Source: Aureobasidium sp. EXF-3400
Taxonomy: Eukaryota > Ascomycota > Dothideomycetes > Dothideales > Saccotheciaceae
Direction: 5' to 3'
Assembly (NCBI GenBank): GCA_024195585.1
Contig: SWBL01000389.1
Location: 1-43,455 of the forward strand
Length of the DNA: 43,455 nt
Shown one piece after another: positions 10,906 to 20,870 of this stretch. The notes beneath the pieces were generated by a model that did no database searches, was not told where the DNA came from, and saw only the letters and a program-made list of their open reading frames with translations. A program made the translations under genes and the position numbers. Numbering within the stretch: the first letter of the stretch is position 1; each line of letters opens with the position of its first letter.

Positions 10906-13178
10906 GGCGGCGATTTCTTTGCTGGATCAAATCGAGTCGAGAGTGGCAGCGGCGGCACGACGGCCGGAAATGGTGACGGTAGTGGTGAGTTTGTCGAGCA
11001 TACACGGGCAGGAAGACTTCTGAGCAGGAAACAAGGTCAACGAAGAGGGGCGTGAGTTCGTGGCCGTCGAAGGGCGCGTGTCACGAGGGTAGTCGAGTAG
11101 CACCAGGTCAAGCAGCAGGCAGATGACGCTAAGTTGGTAGCCGGAAATTGATCTATTGGCCAGCAATAACCACGATGTTGGACTGGCAATGCGAAGAAAG
11201 AAAAGACGTCCAGTCGTGTCGTGTCGAGTGTCCAAGAGGGGTGCTGACTGTGCTGTCTCACTGGCGCAAAAAGAGGCCGCGACTTTGTAGCCCAAACGTC
11301 TGTCAAACAAGGATGCACGATGGATGCGTCCCGGAGGCTCGGGGTGTGGGTAGCCAGAAAAACACGGCTGCACTGTGTCGATCGACGCGCTGCTTTGTCG
11401 TCGGGGAAGATGGAAATACTGGAGTCGACCAGAGTCGCAGGTGTATGGGAAGGAGCGACGAGGACGACGGCCTTGGGATGAGGAGAGGCAGACGAGCGCG
11501 AGAGACAGCAGCTCAGAATCGCGCCCACCGCTCAGAGTCAGCTTCACACGTCTCCGCTGCCACTGGGTGTTCGTCGAATAACGTCTATAACGTCCGTGCG
11601 CCGCCCTACTGATGCCTGCAGGGGTCCTCTGACTTACTGCAAGACAATTGCGACAACAAGAACAAAGAACCGCCTCTGTGTTTGTCTTTTTGCTCTGCTG
11701 CCAGATATATGCTATCTGGTCAACATTCCACTGCTTTTCGTCCGACTCTTGTTCTCTTTTTCAGGACTGTACTGCAGTTTTCAGGTCTCCAATTAGGAGG
11801 AGCTAAAACCTACTTAACAGCACTTCCGCATGGGCTTAAACTTTGGCGCGCCACTGGCTCTAGTCCCGACAGCTTGCTACTCCTTCCATGTCGCGCACGC
11901 ACGGGGATATGACCTTCCATTTCGCTAGATTGAAGTTCCTACATTCTGCAAATCCTCATTCTTCTCATGTAACAGATGTTCTTCATGTCTGAACGAATCT
12001 GCATATCCCGTTGATTTCATTTCGACACGACTTTCCATCAATTCGGCAAGGAAGGTTGCGGGTAGAGGTTGGTGCATTGATGGGCGCTGCCAAACCTCCG
12101 AGAGCTCTCGTCATCGCCTGCCATTTTTGTGGCTTGCGACCCTGTCTGGCCTCTAGCCTCGACCTCCTGCTTCTCGACTTCGGACGAGGCGCAACCACTT
12201 CAAATAAAATGCCTGTCTCGACTCTCGCTTTGCCTGTCGGTTTTCGTTTAAGCAACTCCGATGTGCAACTCAATTCTCATGCTTGCTTCTCTTTGTCAGG
12301 ACGAAAATCTCGAAAATCAAACCCGCACCTATTAATTAGCGTACACAAATTGCAATTCTTTTCCACATCCGACGCGCCCAACGGTATTCGGCAGTTTGAC
12401 TCGTTTTAGACAGCGCAAACCAAGGGGGTTTTGGGACACCTCCGTGGCCAAACCATAACGACGCCGTTGTCAGCCTCTTCGCTCGATCGTGCTATAACAT
12501 CGATCGTTGCCCTGTCAGATGGACGCCTAGCAAGAATGTCTTCATGGTTCTACAAGAATGCGACAACAGTCTGATCATGAGCCTTGGTAACTCATGAAGA
12601 TCACATTGCATTTTCCCAGGCCGAATTGCGTACTTCGCCCACGCTGCACGTTTGGTCGAATCACAGCGATTTGCTTTTATAGGCTTACCGCGGAACGCTA
12701 CGCTTTCAGCCTTGAGACAAGATCTCCCATATCGCAGCAGATCGCTACTACCTAACAACTACAAACCCTTCGGAATCTTTATTACCGACCAAAATGCTTA
12801 CATCCATAGCAAAGCATTGCACTCCTCTCACTCTTTACAGATATCATGCCGGATATTCGGGTTAATGATCCCAGAGTGTTGATTATTGCAGGTCATGCGG
12901 GCCGTTCGTTTGCCTTGTTATGCATGCATGGTTGTTTCGAGTGCTAGGCATGTCCGCCTTCCGTACTTCCCCAGCATGGCAGGCACTCTCCTTGGCCGTC
13001 TTCAATCTCTGGCACGTAGGTCTGCTGATGTAAAAGTATAGAATTGCAGCAATGTTTTCAGTTCAGAGTCATGTCCAGTGAGAAAACTCGCATGTTCTCG
13101 ACCACCGCTACTTGCTGCAAAGTTCTGTATCCTCTGACAGGTATCTTGGTCATGATATTGCCCACCGGATACAACCCT
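10906..13178. other. 2.3-kb spacer: MED15 promoter and leader, then no recognised gene
   Basis: The first 700 bp upstream of MED15 stay open in two minus-strand frames (10927-11547 and 11037-11528), but both are Ser/Thr/Arg-rich and overlap each other. They fit a GC-rich 5' leader better than protein. From about 11600 to 13050 I see no coding signal, and a few T-rich stretches. Position 13058 onward is the 3' flank of the Lys-rich gene. Confidence 0.45.
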
Positions 13179-15121
13179 TCATCGTCTGCCTTTCTTCTTC
13201 TTCTGTTTCTTTGACTTACTCTTTTTGTCCTTTGCGTGTTTCGACTTGACACCATCGATTCTGCCATCTTGGTCTTCATCTGCCATTTCAGTATCACCCG
13301 GTCCAAATTTCGACTGAGTGGAGGGTTCCACGACTGATGAAGTGTTTGCCGCTTCTTGTCCAGTATGATCAAAGGAGACATTGGGCAGACAAGCTTCGAG
13401 CTCTTCTGGGCCAAATTTGATTTTCATCGTACGTGCCTCATGTTGCTTCGCAACTGCCTTGAAGTAGGCAAGGCTATTCCGAGGGAGAGCACGTACGTGC
13501 CGCTGTAACTCATCTCTCAAATGATGCGAGGCGAGAGTGCCCACGATACACCTAAGGCGCATGGAGAATTTGCCGATGTAGAACCACTGATAATCAGGCT
13601 GTGACCATTGCTGAGCCGAGATGTCACCGAAGGAATTCATGGCGAATGCGACTTGACCATCTTTGCCTCCGATCGTGTGCTCGAAGTGCGCAAAAGGAAG
13701 AACCTCATTGCCGAAGACCTCCTTGATCTGGGAGAAGGTAGTGGCTGATAAATTGGCAGCGGCTTCGGCCTTGGCTTGGTCACTCTGTGGTTTTTTATTC
13801 TGATCCTGCTTGTCTTCAGGTTGCGAGGTCATTGAAGAGGGTTCATCGCTCGAAGACATATGTGGCCAACCCTTCCTCTTCTCAGCATCAACCTCTAGAG
13901 TTTGCAGCATATGCTCGGTCGACCCCAAACTCTGTAAGAGTGGCGCACAGAATTCACCGAGAGTTTCGTTTTGTGTGCGATCGGAAACACGCTCGTCATT
14001 GCTCTTGTAAAGCAGTACAGATGCTCTCAAACCTTTCTCGATCACCGTCATCATGTCTCTGACGTTCGAGAAGGCCACGAAGTAAATCTCATCAATCTCC
14101 TCGAAAAGCAGCAAGCACGTCTGGCAATAGGTTTTGGTTTCCCAGTCGCTGTCGTGATTGTGAATGACGAACCATTTCTGGAGCTCTTGAGAGATTTGGC
14201 GGCGTTGTCTGGCGAAAAGTATGAGATCTTGCTCAAGTTTCTTGAAATTGGCTTCGATGTGTTTGGAGGCGTGGTGCATCTCTTCTAGGGTTACTTTTTG
14301 TTCTTCGAGGACTTCATCAAAGAGTTGATGTAAGCAAACGTTTGCTGTCTTGGCTGATGGTTCTTGGGTTGCGTCGTGTTGTTCGCGATGACTAGTACCT
14401 GAGCAAAGTTAGTCTCATTCACATCGAGGTCAATGTGTCGTGGAATCAGAGACACATGAACCACACATGGAGGCTCGGCTCCCTGCTTGCATAAGCTTCG
14501 GATATGGCTGTGAAAAGACACGATGCTTTCGGGAGCCAGTCACCTCGATAGGAAAAATAGTTTATCACACTCTCTCGCTGGACATGACCTTGGCTCTCGA
14601 AAGTCTCGTGTCTCTCGACAGCCTACCTCGGAGCATCTGGCGCAGATGGAGGATATATGCTGCATATATTAGATGGTCAACTTACCCTGTTTGATGGCCG
14701 GAGCACTGGTTTTCCCGCTCTCCTGTGCCGCTCCAGTATTGACTTTCTGATGCTCATCAGTCTCAGCCTCTGCTTTCTCAGAAGACGTCTCAGTAGCCAC
14801 AGCCTTCGATCCACTACCCTGAACAACAACAGGTGCTTGGGCCTGTGTTGGTGCCTGAGGCTGCATCGCTGCTGATAGCTGAAGGTGGTCCACGGCGCGA
14901 GAGGTCCTGTGCCCGAGCATCATGGCAGAGAACTTTTCCGCAAGCGGCTCCGAGATCATCGAATCGGATGGAAGTTTAGGAGAAGGTGCTGATGCGAGTG
15001 ACTCTGATGAGGACGAGTCTGACTCGTCGTTGCCGAAGTTCTCAACGAACTTGCTATCTAAGGTGGAGTTAGTGCATTGACATCGGATGAGTTGCTGATA
15101 CTGACTCCTTGGAGATGGCAT
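13179..15121 (-). CDS. Unknown nuclear-type protein with Lys-rich tail
   Basis: The model is 15106-15121 (a 16-nt first exon), 15058-15105 intron, 14686-15057, a 287-nt intron 14399-14685, then 13179-14398, giving 535 aa. Intron 1 has a CACTAAC branch site and a TTAG acceptor; intron 2 has donor GTAAGT and an ACTAAC...TTTGCTCAG acceptor. Joined in this way the frame runs on as ...AIKQ-GTSHREQHD...QLFDEVLEEQ. The N-terminal third is Ser/Glu/Gln-rich and disordered. The centre is helical, with a CQTC pair and the conserved-looking blocks FEHTIGGKDGQVAFAMNSFG and DYQWFYIGKFSMRLRC. The C-terminus (KSKHAKDKKSKSKKQKKKK) is a basic, nuclear-localisation-like tail. No domain family is recognised. An extra exon inside the large intron is possible, since other splice-like signals occur there. 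Confidence 0.65.
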
Positions 15122-15823
15122 AGTGGAGTTGATGACTAGAGTTGATGATGCTAAGCAGTAGCTTTGGGTCTATTGTGATGGTATTTGAGGTTAGCTTGGC
15201 TGGTCGTGTGTTGTGATCGTGTTGGTCGTGAGTTCACAAATCACGTCTTTTAGTAAATTATCATAACACGATGAATTTCACCGGAACATTCTAGGGGTTT
15301 AGATTGTTTCTGGATGCCCCTATACATACTGGAAAGATTAGACAATGATTTAATATCTGGCAAGCCTAGTGCTTTCAACTGATGCTCTTTGTTCTCTCCT
15401 GCACAAACCCATGCTACCACAAGTACTGTATCTGATTAACAACAAACAATCAGCCACCGATGTTTGTGTTGAGATGCCTGAGCATAGCACACAAGAAGAT
15501 GAATGCAAGATCTCAGAAAGGTTCCCCTAGATAATCGAGCAGCAATCACAGATTTTACTGAGCCAAGGTACCTGAACATAATGCACATAGACCACTCTCC
15601 AATTCTCTATTCTGTACTGTTTGTAGCTATAGAGATGCACAGTAATTTCCAAAATAGGCAAAGATCCGCTGAGAGTGACCTTACTCTTGGCTCTCTTCAG
15701 ACTCATCTATGGCTCTTGATGCGATTGTGCATTTCTATAGCTTATATCTACCTCTGCATCGAACCAGGAGAGAAGCGAGACTCCCTGAACATAGTCAAAG
15801 TCAACCTCGGGAAAGCTATACTT

Positions 15824-15879
15824 TGGGAGTCACTCTGGGAGAGTCACTCTATGAGAGTCACCCTTTGAGAGTGGTTCTA
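15824..15879. repeat. Four tandem 14-bp units related to the GAGAGTCACTCTC palindrome
   Basis: The consecutive units are TGGGAGTCACTCTG, GGAGAGTCACTCTA, TGAGAGTCACCCTT and TGAGAGTGGTTCTA. The spacing is a strict 14 bp and the units diverge from left to right. The array ends 30 bp before a TATA box and 161 bp before the ATG of the small gene, a position that suggests an upstream regulatory array. Confidence 0.7.
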
Positions 15880-15908
15880 CGTCAACCGGGGGACCATTAG
15901 TTCTCGTC

Positions 15909-15915
15909 TATAAAT
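15909..15915 (+). promoter_or_regulatory. Probable TATA box of the gene at 16041
   Basis: TATAAAT lies 126 bp upstream of the ATG and just downstream of the tandem palindrome array. The intervening leader is pyrimidine- and A/C-rich, as is typical of a fungal 5' UTR. Confidence 0.5.
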
Positions 15916-15974
15916 TGTTTCCATCCTACAACTCAACCTTCTCTTTCTTGGCCAGCAACAACACGGCACAGTAC

Positions 15975-15991
15975 TTGAGAGTCACTCTCAA
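15975..15991. repeat. TTGAGAGTCACTCTCAA palindrome, copy 4
   Basis: This is the longest perfect copy, 17 bp. It lies between the TATA box and the ATG of the small gene, so it probably falls inside the 5' UTR, where it could fold as a hairpin in RNA or act as a DNA operator. Confidence 0.75.
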
Positions 15992-16040
15992 CATCATCTA
16001 CTTCCAACACATTAACCATCACAAAGAAACAACAAGAACC

Positions 16041-16658
16041 ATGTCTCGAGAAACAAGCCCCAAGAAGCAGCAGAAGTATGTACCAGGAAACGCCCAATTC
16101 GAGGCAATGATCAAAGCCAGCGAATTACTCTGCCAATCAGCCGAAAAATTGAGCGCGTCGGGTGAAAGCAACAAAAAGGCAGCACAGCAAAAACTGGATC
16201 AGGATTTCGACAAACTCAAAGATGCTATTGACGAATTCAACCACCGCCCACCTCAAACAACAGCAGAGCCCAAAGGAGTACAAGTCAGCGATGAACTCAG
16301 AGGTCACATCAGAGGTGCCTTGCGCATCTTAGATGACCCGAACTTTGACAAATCAAATCTCCCAGCTCTAAACCAAAAGGTGATGGCCATTGCAAGAGGA
16401 TATGATGCCATTGATCCGGCTCCACCCTTGACAGTGCCAGTGTGGAAGCCTAGCAAATACACCCACATGAAAGGTAGGTTCGCACGTTTTCGGTGAAACA
16501 AAATGCTAACAAGGACTTTAGACAGAGCCAATCTATCTGCGCAGCAAAAAGGACACCAAACCGACAAGGCTCAAATGCTCGAAAAGGCAGATGATGATGA
16601 ACCGAAGTCGCCCTCGTCTGCTTCGACCGACTCTTCCTCGCCTGATCAGTCATCTTAA
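16041..16658 (+). CDS. Small unknown protein, two exons, flanked by palindromes
   Basis: Exons 16041-16473 and 16522-16658 give 189 aa. The 48-nt intron has a GTAGGT donor, a GCTAAC branch site and a TTAG acceptor. The first ATG of the frame has context ACCATGTC. The N-terminus is basic (MSRETSPKKQQKYVPGNAQF). It is followed by a charged amphipathic helix (about residues 20-70, likely coiled coil) and a Pro-rich part (DPAPPLTVPVWKPSKYTHMK). The C-terminal tail is Ser/Asp-rich and disordered, with SPSSASTDSSSPDQSS. No membrane segment, signal peptide or known domain is evident. The gene is bracketed by GAGAGTSACTCTC palindromes (15975 and 16827) and has a tandem array upstream, so its expression may be specially controlled. 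It is probably a lineage-specific gene. Confidence 0.7.
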
Positions 16659-16826
16659 AGCACACAGTCTTCAGCACCCATGACTTTTCGCAGAGCTTGA
16701 CTCCACACAAGATGAGAGCTGCAATGCGATCCATACGAACAAGATTATGATGTAAGAATCTCAGTGGACACAATTAGCATAACTCAGCTGACATGCATAG
16801 ACAAGAAGATATCCGAAAAAGACAGT

Positions 16827-16842
16827 TGAGAGTCACTCTCGA
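16827..16842. repeat. TGAGAGTCACTCTCGA palindrome, copy 5
   Basis: This is a perfect 13-bp core (16828-16840) about 170 bp downstream of the small gene's stop codon. No further full copy was found to the right of this position. Confidence 0.75.
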
Positions 16843-17196
16843 CAAGAGACAAAAGGGCCAGCAATCAATTGAGACTAGAGTGACATAGGCGAGAACGCTC
16901 GTCTTGGCAGGATGGCAGAAGGATGCAAGGAAGGATAGGAAATTGGGAAAACGATAGTGACTCAAGCATGAGAAAGAGCCGACCGTCTTTCCAGCTCTCA
17001 ACGATAGCATCTCCAATCATAATAATCGATTATGAAATCCATTGCTCGCCTGAACGTAGCGTCGTGTTGCAAGAGCAAGAGCGAGTAAGATGACGAGCTT
17101 GGCGATCAAACTACATCATGCTTGTCTGTCAAGGTTGTGTCGAGTGTAGATGCTTCAGAGTATCCAAGTCTCGCTGAGTTCTTCGTTCATCAACAA

Positions 17197-17394
17197 ATGC
17201 TGCGTTTAATTATCGATGAATATTTTAAAGGAGGAAAACTAAGGATGGACGAGGAGTTATGGCCCTCCCCGTATGCGAAAGACAGTCACAATGTGGCTAT
17301 AGAAATGCACAATACTTTTATGAAGAATATGGGTTCCATAGAGAGAACCCCATTTAAGGCTATCTCAGTGGCCGAGCTCATTTTCGAGTTGTAA
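17197..17394 (+). CDS. Possible small protein or gene fragment
   Basis: An open frame of 65 aa from ATG 17197 extends in frame upstream to about 17122 without an ATG. The residue mix looks protein-like (YFKGGKLRMDEELWPSPYAK and HNTFMKNMGSIERTPF). Base composition is more AT-rich than in the neighbouring Efg1 gene. No family is recognised and no clear splice acceptor is seen upstream. It could be a remnant of a longer gene or a chance frame. Confidence 0.25.
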   Translation: MLRLIIDEYFKGGKLRMDEELWPSPYAKDSHNVAIEMHNTFMKNMGSIERTPFKAISVAELIFEL

Positions 17395-17460
17395 CTATGC
17401 ATTTCGATAGCTTATAATACCTTATATCTCGGGATGGAGAAGGCGTCAGTTGCAAGATTA

Positions 17461-17486
17461 TGACTGTCTTTAGCACACGGGGAGGG
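17461..17486. repeat. 26-bp dispersed repeat, copy 2
   Basis: This segment is identical to 2027-2052 over 26 bp. It is preceded at 17398-17417 by the TGCATTTCGATAGCTTATA block also seen near 15729. It lies in the promoter region of the Efg1 gene, 136 bp before the ATG. Confidence 0.7.
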
Positions 17487-17621
17487 CAGAAGTGAACGCC
17501 AAGGCGGTGAGTCTTCCCCACAAACCGGGCTGACTTTGCCCTTGCCGTGCCCTGCGGACTGTCTCGATCTTTCGAAAAAATAATCTCCAAACAGACCACT
17601 TTCTTCCAACATACAGCAATC

Positions 17622-18413
17622 ATGGCAACCAAGCGTCCACACAGCGAAGTTCATCCCTCACGTCGAGACCAAGTCCCTGGCCAAGACAAGAAACGAAAGG
17701 TCAACCCAAACCCGCACCGCAAACTCGAGCGCAAGACCAATCCCATCAACCCCATCAAGTCGCGTATTCGCAGTCTGAACCGTCTGCTGCAACACAAGGA
17801 GAACCTCCCTGCCGATGTCCGTCTCAACCACGAGCGAGAGTTGAAGTCCTGCGAGTGGGAGCTCGCTCAAGCCGAGAGTCAGCAACGCAAGAAAGACCTG
17901 ATTGGCAAATATCACATGGTGCGCTTCTTCGAGCGACGGAAAGCAGAGCGTCGCCTCAAGAAGCTGGAGAGGAGAGCCAAGGAAGGCGAGGCTGATCTCG
18001 ACGAGCAAATACACGAGGCGAAGGTCGACTTGAATTACGCCATGTACCACCCTCTCGACATGGTCTACTCAGCATTGTGGCCAACAAAGGGAAAGAAGGA
18101 TGCTGATGGCAACGAAGTCGAGGTCGAGAAGCAAGGTGACCCAGATATGTGGTTGGTAGTCGAGAAGTGTATGGAAGAAGGCAAGCTCGATGCTCTGAGG
18201 AACGGCAAACTATTGAAGTCTGCTCCCGCCCAGCTCGACAACGATGACAGCATTGCCCAGAAGGCGTCAAATGCCAGAGCAAAGAAGGAGAAGAAGGACA
18301 AAAAGGACAAGGAGAAGAAAGCAGCCCAAAAGCCTGCGAAGAAGGCCGACGAGGATCAAGCCATGGGCGGACAAGACGAAGACGAGGACAGCGAGGGAGG
18401 CTTCTTCGAGTAA
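17622..18413 (+). CDS. EFG1: rRNA-processing protein Efg1
   Basis: This single-exon gene encodes 263 aa, close to the usual size of fungal Efg1 (yeast about 230 aa). Efg1 is a nucleolar factor needed for early 18S pre-rRNA processing in the small-subunit processome. The basic N-terminus (KKRKVNPNPHRKLERK) acts as a nuclear/nucleolar signal. The family core follows: IKSRIRSLNRLL, LPADVRLNHERELKSCEWEL, then a coiled coil of KYHMVRFFERRKAERRLKKL type, and the LNYAMYHPLDMVYSALWP block. The C-terminus is a Lys/Glu-repeat tail ending in acidic DEDEDSEGGFFE. ATG 17622 is chosen (context ATCATGGCA); the upstream in-frame stretch has no ATG before the family start. Confidence 0.88.
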   Translation: MATKRPHSEVHPSRRDQVPGQDKKRKVNPNPHRKLERKTNPINPIKSRIRSLNRLLQHKENLPADVRLNHERELKSCEWELAQAESQQRKKDLIGKYHMVRFFERRKAERRLKKLERRAKEGEADLDEQIHEAKVDLNYAMYHPLDMVYSALWPTKGKKDADGNEVEVEKQGDPDMWLVVEKCMEEGKLDALRNGKLLKSAPAQLDNDDSIAQKASNARAKKEKKDKKDKEKKAAQKPAKKADEDQAMGGQDEDEDSEGGFFE

Positions 18414-18918
18414 GAAACCTTCCAGTCAAAAGCATTGCATTTATCATGGCGTACTGGGTCTGTTGTTTCTGTCACGTTCAGCCATTCTACTGTATATACC
18501 CATCATTGCAACTTTCAAATCGACTAAGCAACAGCCCACATTGAATATTTCGTAACCAGAGTAATTGTGCATGGGATTGCGATGTTACTTTGCTAGTTGT
18601 GTAGTGCATAGAGTCATATGAATCGCTGACTGTCTTGTCTGTTTGGTTGTGCTCAAACTTGGTGGAGACGCTGAACTTCGGCCTTCACTTCCAAGTCGTA
18701 CTTCACAAACCTGCCATAGCAAGCGCACTTGTATCAGGGACTTGCTAGATACGGTAATTTGCCTTCACTCACGGCTTACTGCAATCACTCTGAAGTTCTT
18801 CATCAGCTCAAGCGCATCATTCACTGCGCGAGCTCTCGACCACACGCAGCTTCAACCACGCGTGCTTTCCTCGTCATCTTCTTCCTTAACAAATCCATCA
18901 CCCGTCACACCATCAGCA
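18414..18918. other. Spacer between Efg1 and the DEDDh-type gene
   Basis: Both flanking genes are on the plus strand, so this 505-bp spacer must carry the Efg1 terminator and the promoter of the next gene. No other feature was seen. Confidence 0.4.
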
Positions 18919-20580
18919 ATGACTTCCAAAGCAGAGCGCTTTGCCGCATTGCTGGGCACATCGTCCAACACTTCTTCTTCTGCTAATGGCGCAGCGCACA
19001 ATTTCTGTGAGACTGCTTCCATGGGCATGCAATTCGTGCCCATCAATGCTGTCTCCAAATTCCCTTACAAGTACATGAAGAAATCACAAAGCGAGCCTGT
19101 CTCGATCCAATTCTTTGCTGGCGGCAAATTCTGGGATCGCGATTGGGATTTGTAAGTATTGCTTGATTCCTTTGCTCTTTCTACTCAGCGCGCCCAATCC
19201 TTCCATGCACTTTCCTTCCTCGAACAGCATATTTGCAGGCGCAAGTCAGTCCACCATAAGTTCTGTAACTTGTCCTGTTCGGTGTTGTCTCTTGACTTTC
19301 AGCTAGTCGACTTGCCGCTAGGGTGTCCCCATGGAGGAACAAATTGATCGGTTTCTGGTCGAAGACTAATACTTGGTAGGTGGTACATTTACTCACCTTA
19401 CTATCAATCTGAAAGACCCATCATCTTCGTGCCTCTTGCGCAGTTCAAGCAGTTACTCCTGGAGATTGACGGTGCTTACCCGAGCTTTGCGGTTCGCATG
19501 CCCAACAACCCTGAAGGCACTCTTGTCTTCCCTTTCGAGTACAGCGATCACAGACTCCTCAGACCTCACTTCTTAGGCAAGTCATCAAGCAAGGATGACT
19601 TCGATCGTCTTAGCAGCTGCGCCCCTCACTTCGGTCGTCTTGCTGACGATGAGACTGAGCCTGAGTATATCTCGTACTTTCGCCGTGATATGGAGGCTGC
19701 CGTCGATGCAGGAAAGAACAAGGGCAAATCCAAGGCCGCAAAGGAAGCAAAGCAGGAAGCACGTAACATCCAGCAGCATAACATGCGCCGCCAGGTCGAA
19801 CGTACTGAAGTCTCCCTCGGTCTTGCTCCACCATCATCAGCCGACCCCGACCTCGATGTCATCTACATCGCCGTCGATGTTGAGTCTTACGAACGCAACC
19901 ACAACATAATCACCGAGATTGGTTTCGCTACTCTCGACACCCGCGATCTCAAGGGCGTTCTTCCCGGTGAGGCTGGCAAGGAGTGGCACAAGTTCGTCCG
20001 CGCTCGCCACTTCCGCATCAATGAGTACAAACACTACGTAAACTCCGAGTTTGTCCGCGGCTGCCCCGACCAGTTCGAGTTCGGCGAAAGCGAGTTTGTT
20101 GACTTGAAGGATGCCCCCCGTGCAGTCGCTTCCTGCTTCAAGTACCCCTACAGCTCAAAGAATGCCAAAAATATCGCAGAAGATGACGGAGAAAGGCGCA
20201 ACATCATCTTCCTCGGTCACGACACCAAGCAGGACATTGCTTACCTTCGCAAACTTGGCTATGATCCCGATAATTTGGCCAACCTGATCGAGTTCCAGGA
20301 TACGGCTGCTATGTGGCGCGCTGTCACCGGTGAGCAGTCTACTCGTGGTCTGGCTCATATCATGTATGCGCTTGAGCTTGAGTCCTGGAACACTCACAAC
20401 GCCGGCAATGATGCCGTCTACACCGTTCATGCCATGATCGGTATCTGCATCAAGGATCTGCAGAAGAAGGCTTCCGACGAGGACGATGAAGGTGGTGTGA
20501 GTTTGCTGCCTGAGAAGAAGCTTGATGTCGAAAAGGAGGTCAAGAAGATCACCAAGAAGTTCATCGAGTGGGACATGTAA
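18919..20580 (+). CDS. Gfd2/YDR514C-like protein with DEDDh (RNase H-fold) nuclease domain
   Basis: Exons 18919-19151 and 19380-20580 give 477 aa. The 228-nt intron has a GTAAGT donor, a GACTAATAC branch region and a GGTAG acceptor; joining gives WDRDWDL-WYIYSPYY, which continues naturally. The N-terminal part (FFAGGKFWDRDWDL, RPIIFVPLAQF) is typical of fungal members. The C-terminal domain from about residue 235 has the DEDDh 3'-5' exonuclease signature: D-x-E in IAVDVESY (about residue 243), D in LGHDTKQDIAYL (about 357), and H-x4-D in HNAGNDAVYT (about 416). Yeast Gfd2 and YDR514C are the closest named relatives. Gfd2 is linked to Dbp5 and mRNA export, and the substrate of the nuclease fold is not established as far as I know. 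All five catalytic-type residues are present, so activity is plausible. Confidence 0.82.
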
Positions 20581-20870
20581 GAATGCAAGTGAGGCAAGGC
20601 CGTGAGATGAAGAGTGTGTCTATATGAGGTCAAGGAGAATGGGTTGCTTTCTTTTGCTAGCTACATGAAAACGAGACTCGAATAATTTCATGCTCGTGCT
20701 AGTTTTTCCTGTCTGCTTCATACTACAACCTTCTGCTTCCTCTTATCACAAAGCTACCTCCTATTCTTTTTCCTCATGCATGACAAACTTTTACACATAC
20801 GAAGGAGATGGTGTGCAGATAGGAAGGGTCATTGACCACACGAGAAACGAACATATTCTTCAATCTTCCG

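Larger units (their letters stand above)
15122..16040. other. Divergent intergenic region with palindrome cluster
   Basis: This 919-bp promoter space lies between two divergent genes. The left part is AT-rich without a coding signal. The right part carries a degenerate GAGAGTGACC site (15670-15680), the 14-bp tandem array at 15824-15879, a TATA box at 15909-15915 and a palindrome at 15975-15991. A 20-bp block at about 15729-15748 (TGCATTTCTATAGCTTATA) recurs with one mismatch near 17398. Confidence 0.6.

Noticed and set aside
10927..11547. Minus-strand frames of 206 and 163 codons upstream of MED15
   Set aside because: They overlap each other in different frames, are low-complexity Ser/Thr/Arg-rich, and sit where the MED15 leader is expected.
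14990..15012. Further GAGTGACTC-type palindrome (GCGAGTGACTCTGATG)
   Set aside because: Only nine bases match, and it lies within a Ser/Glu-rich coding exon where such codons recur. Not counted among the dispersed palindromes.
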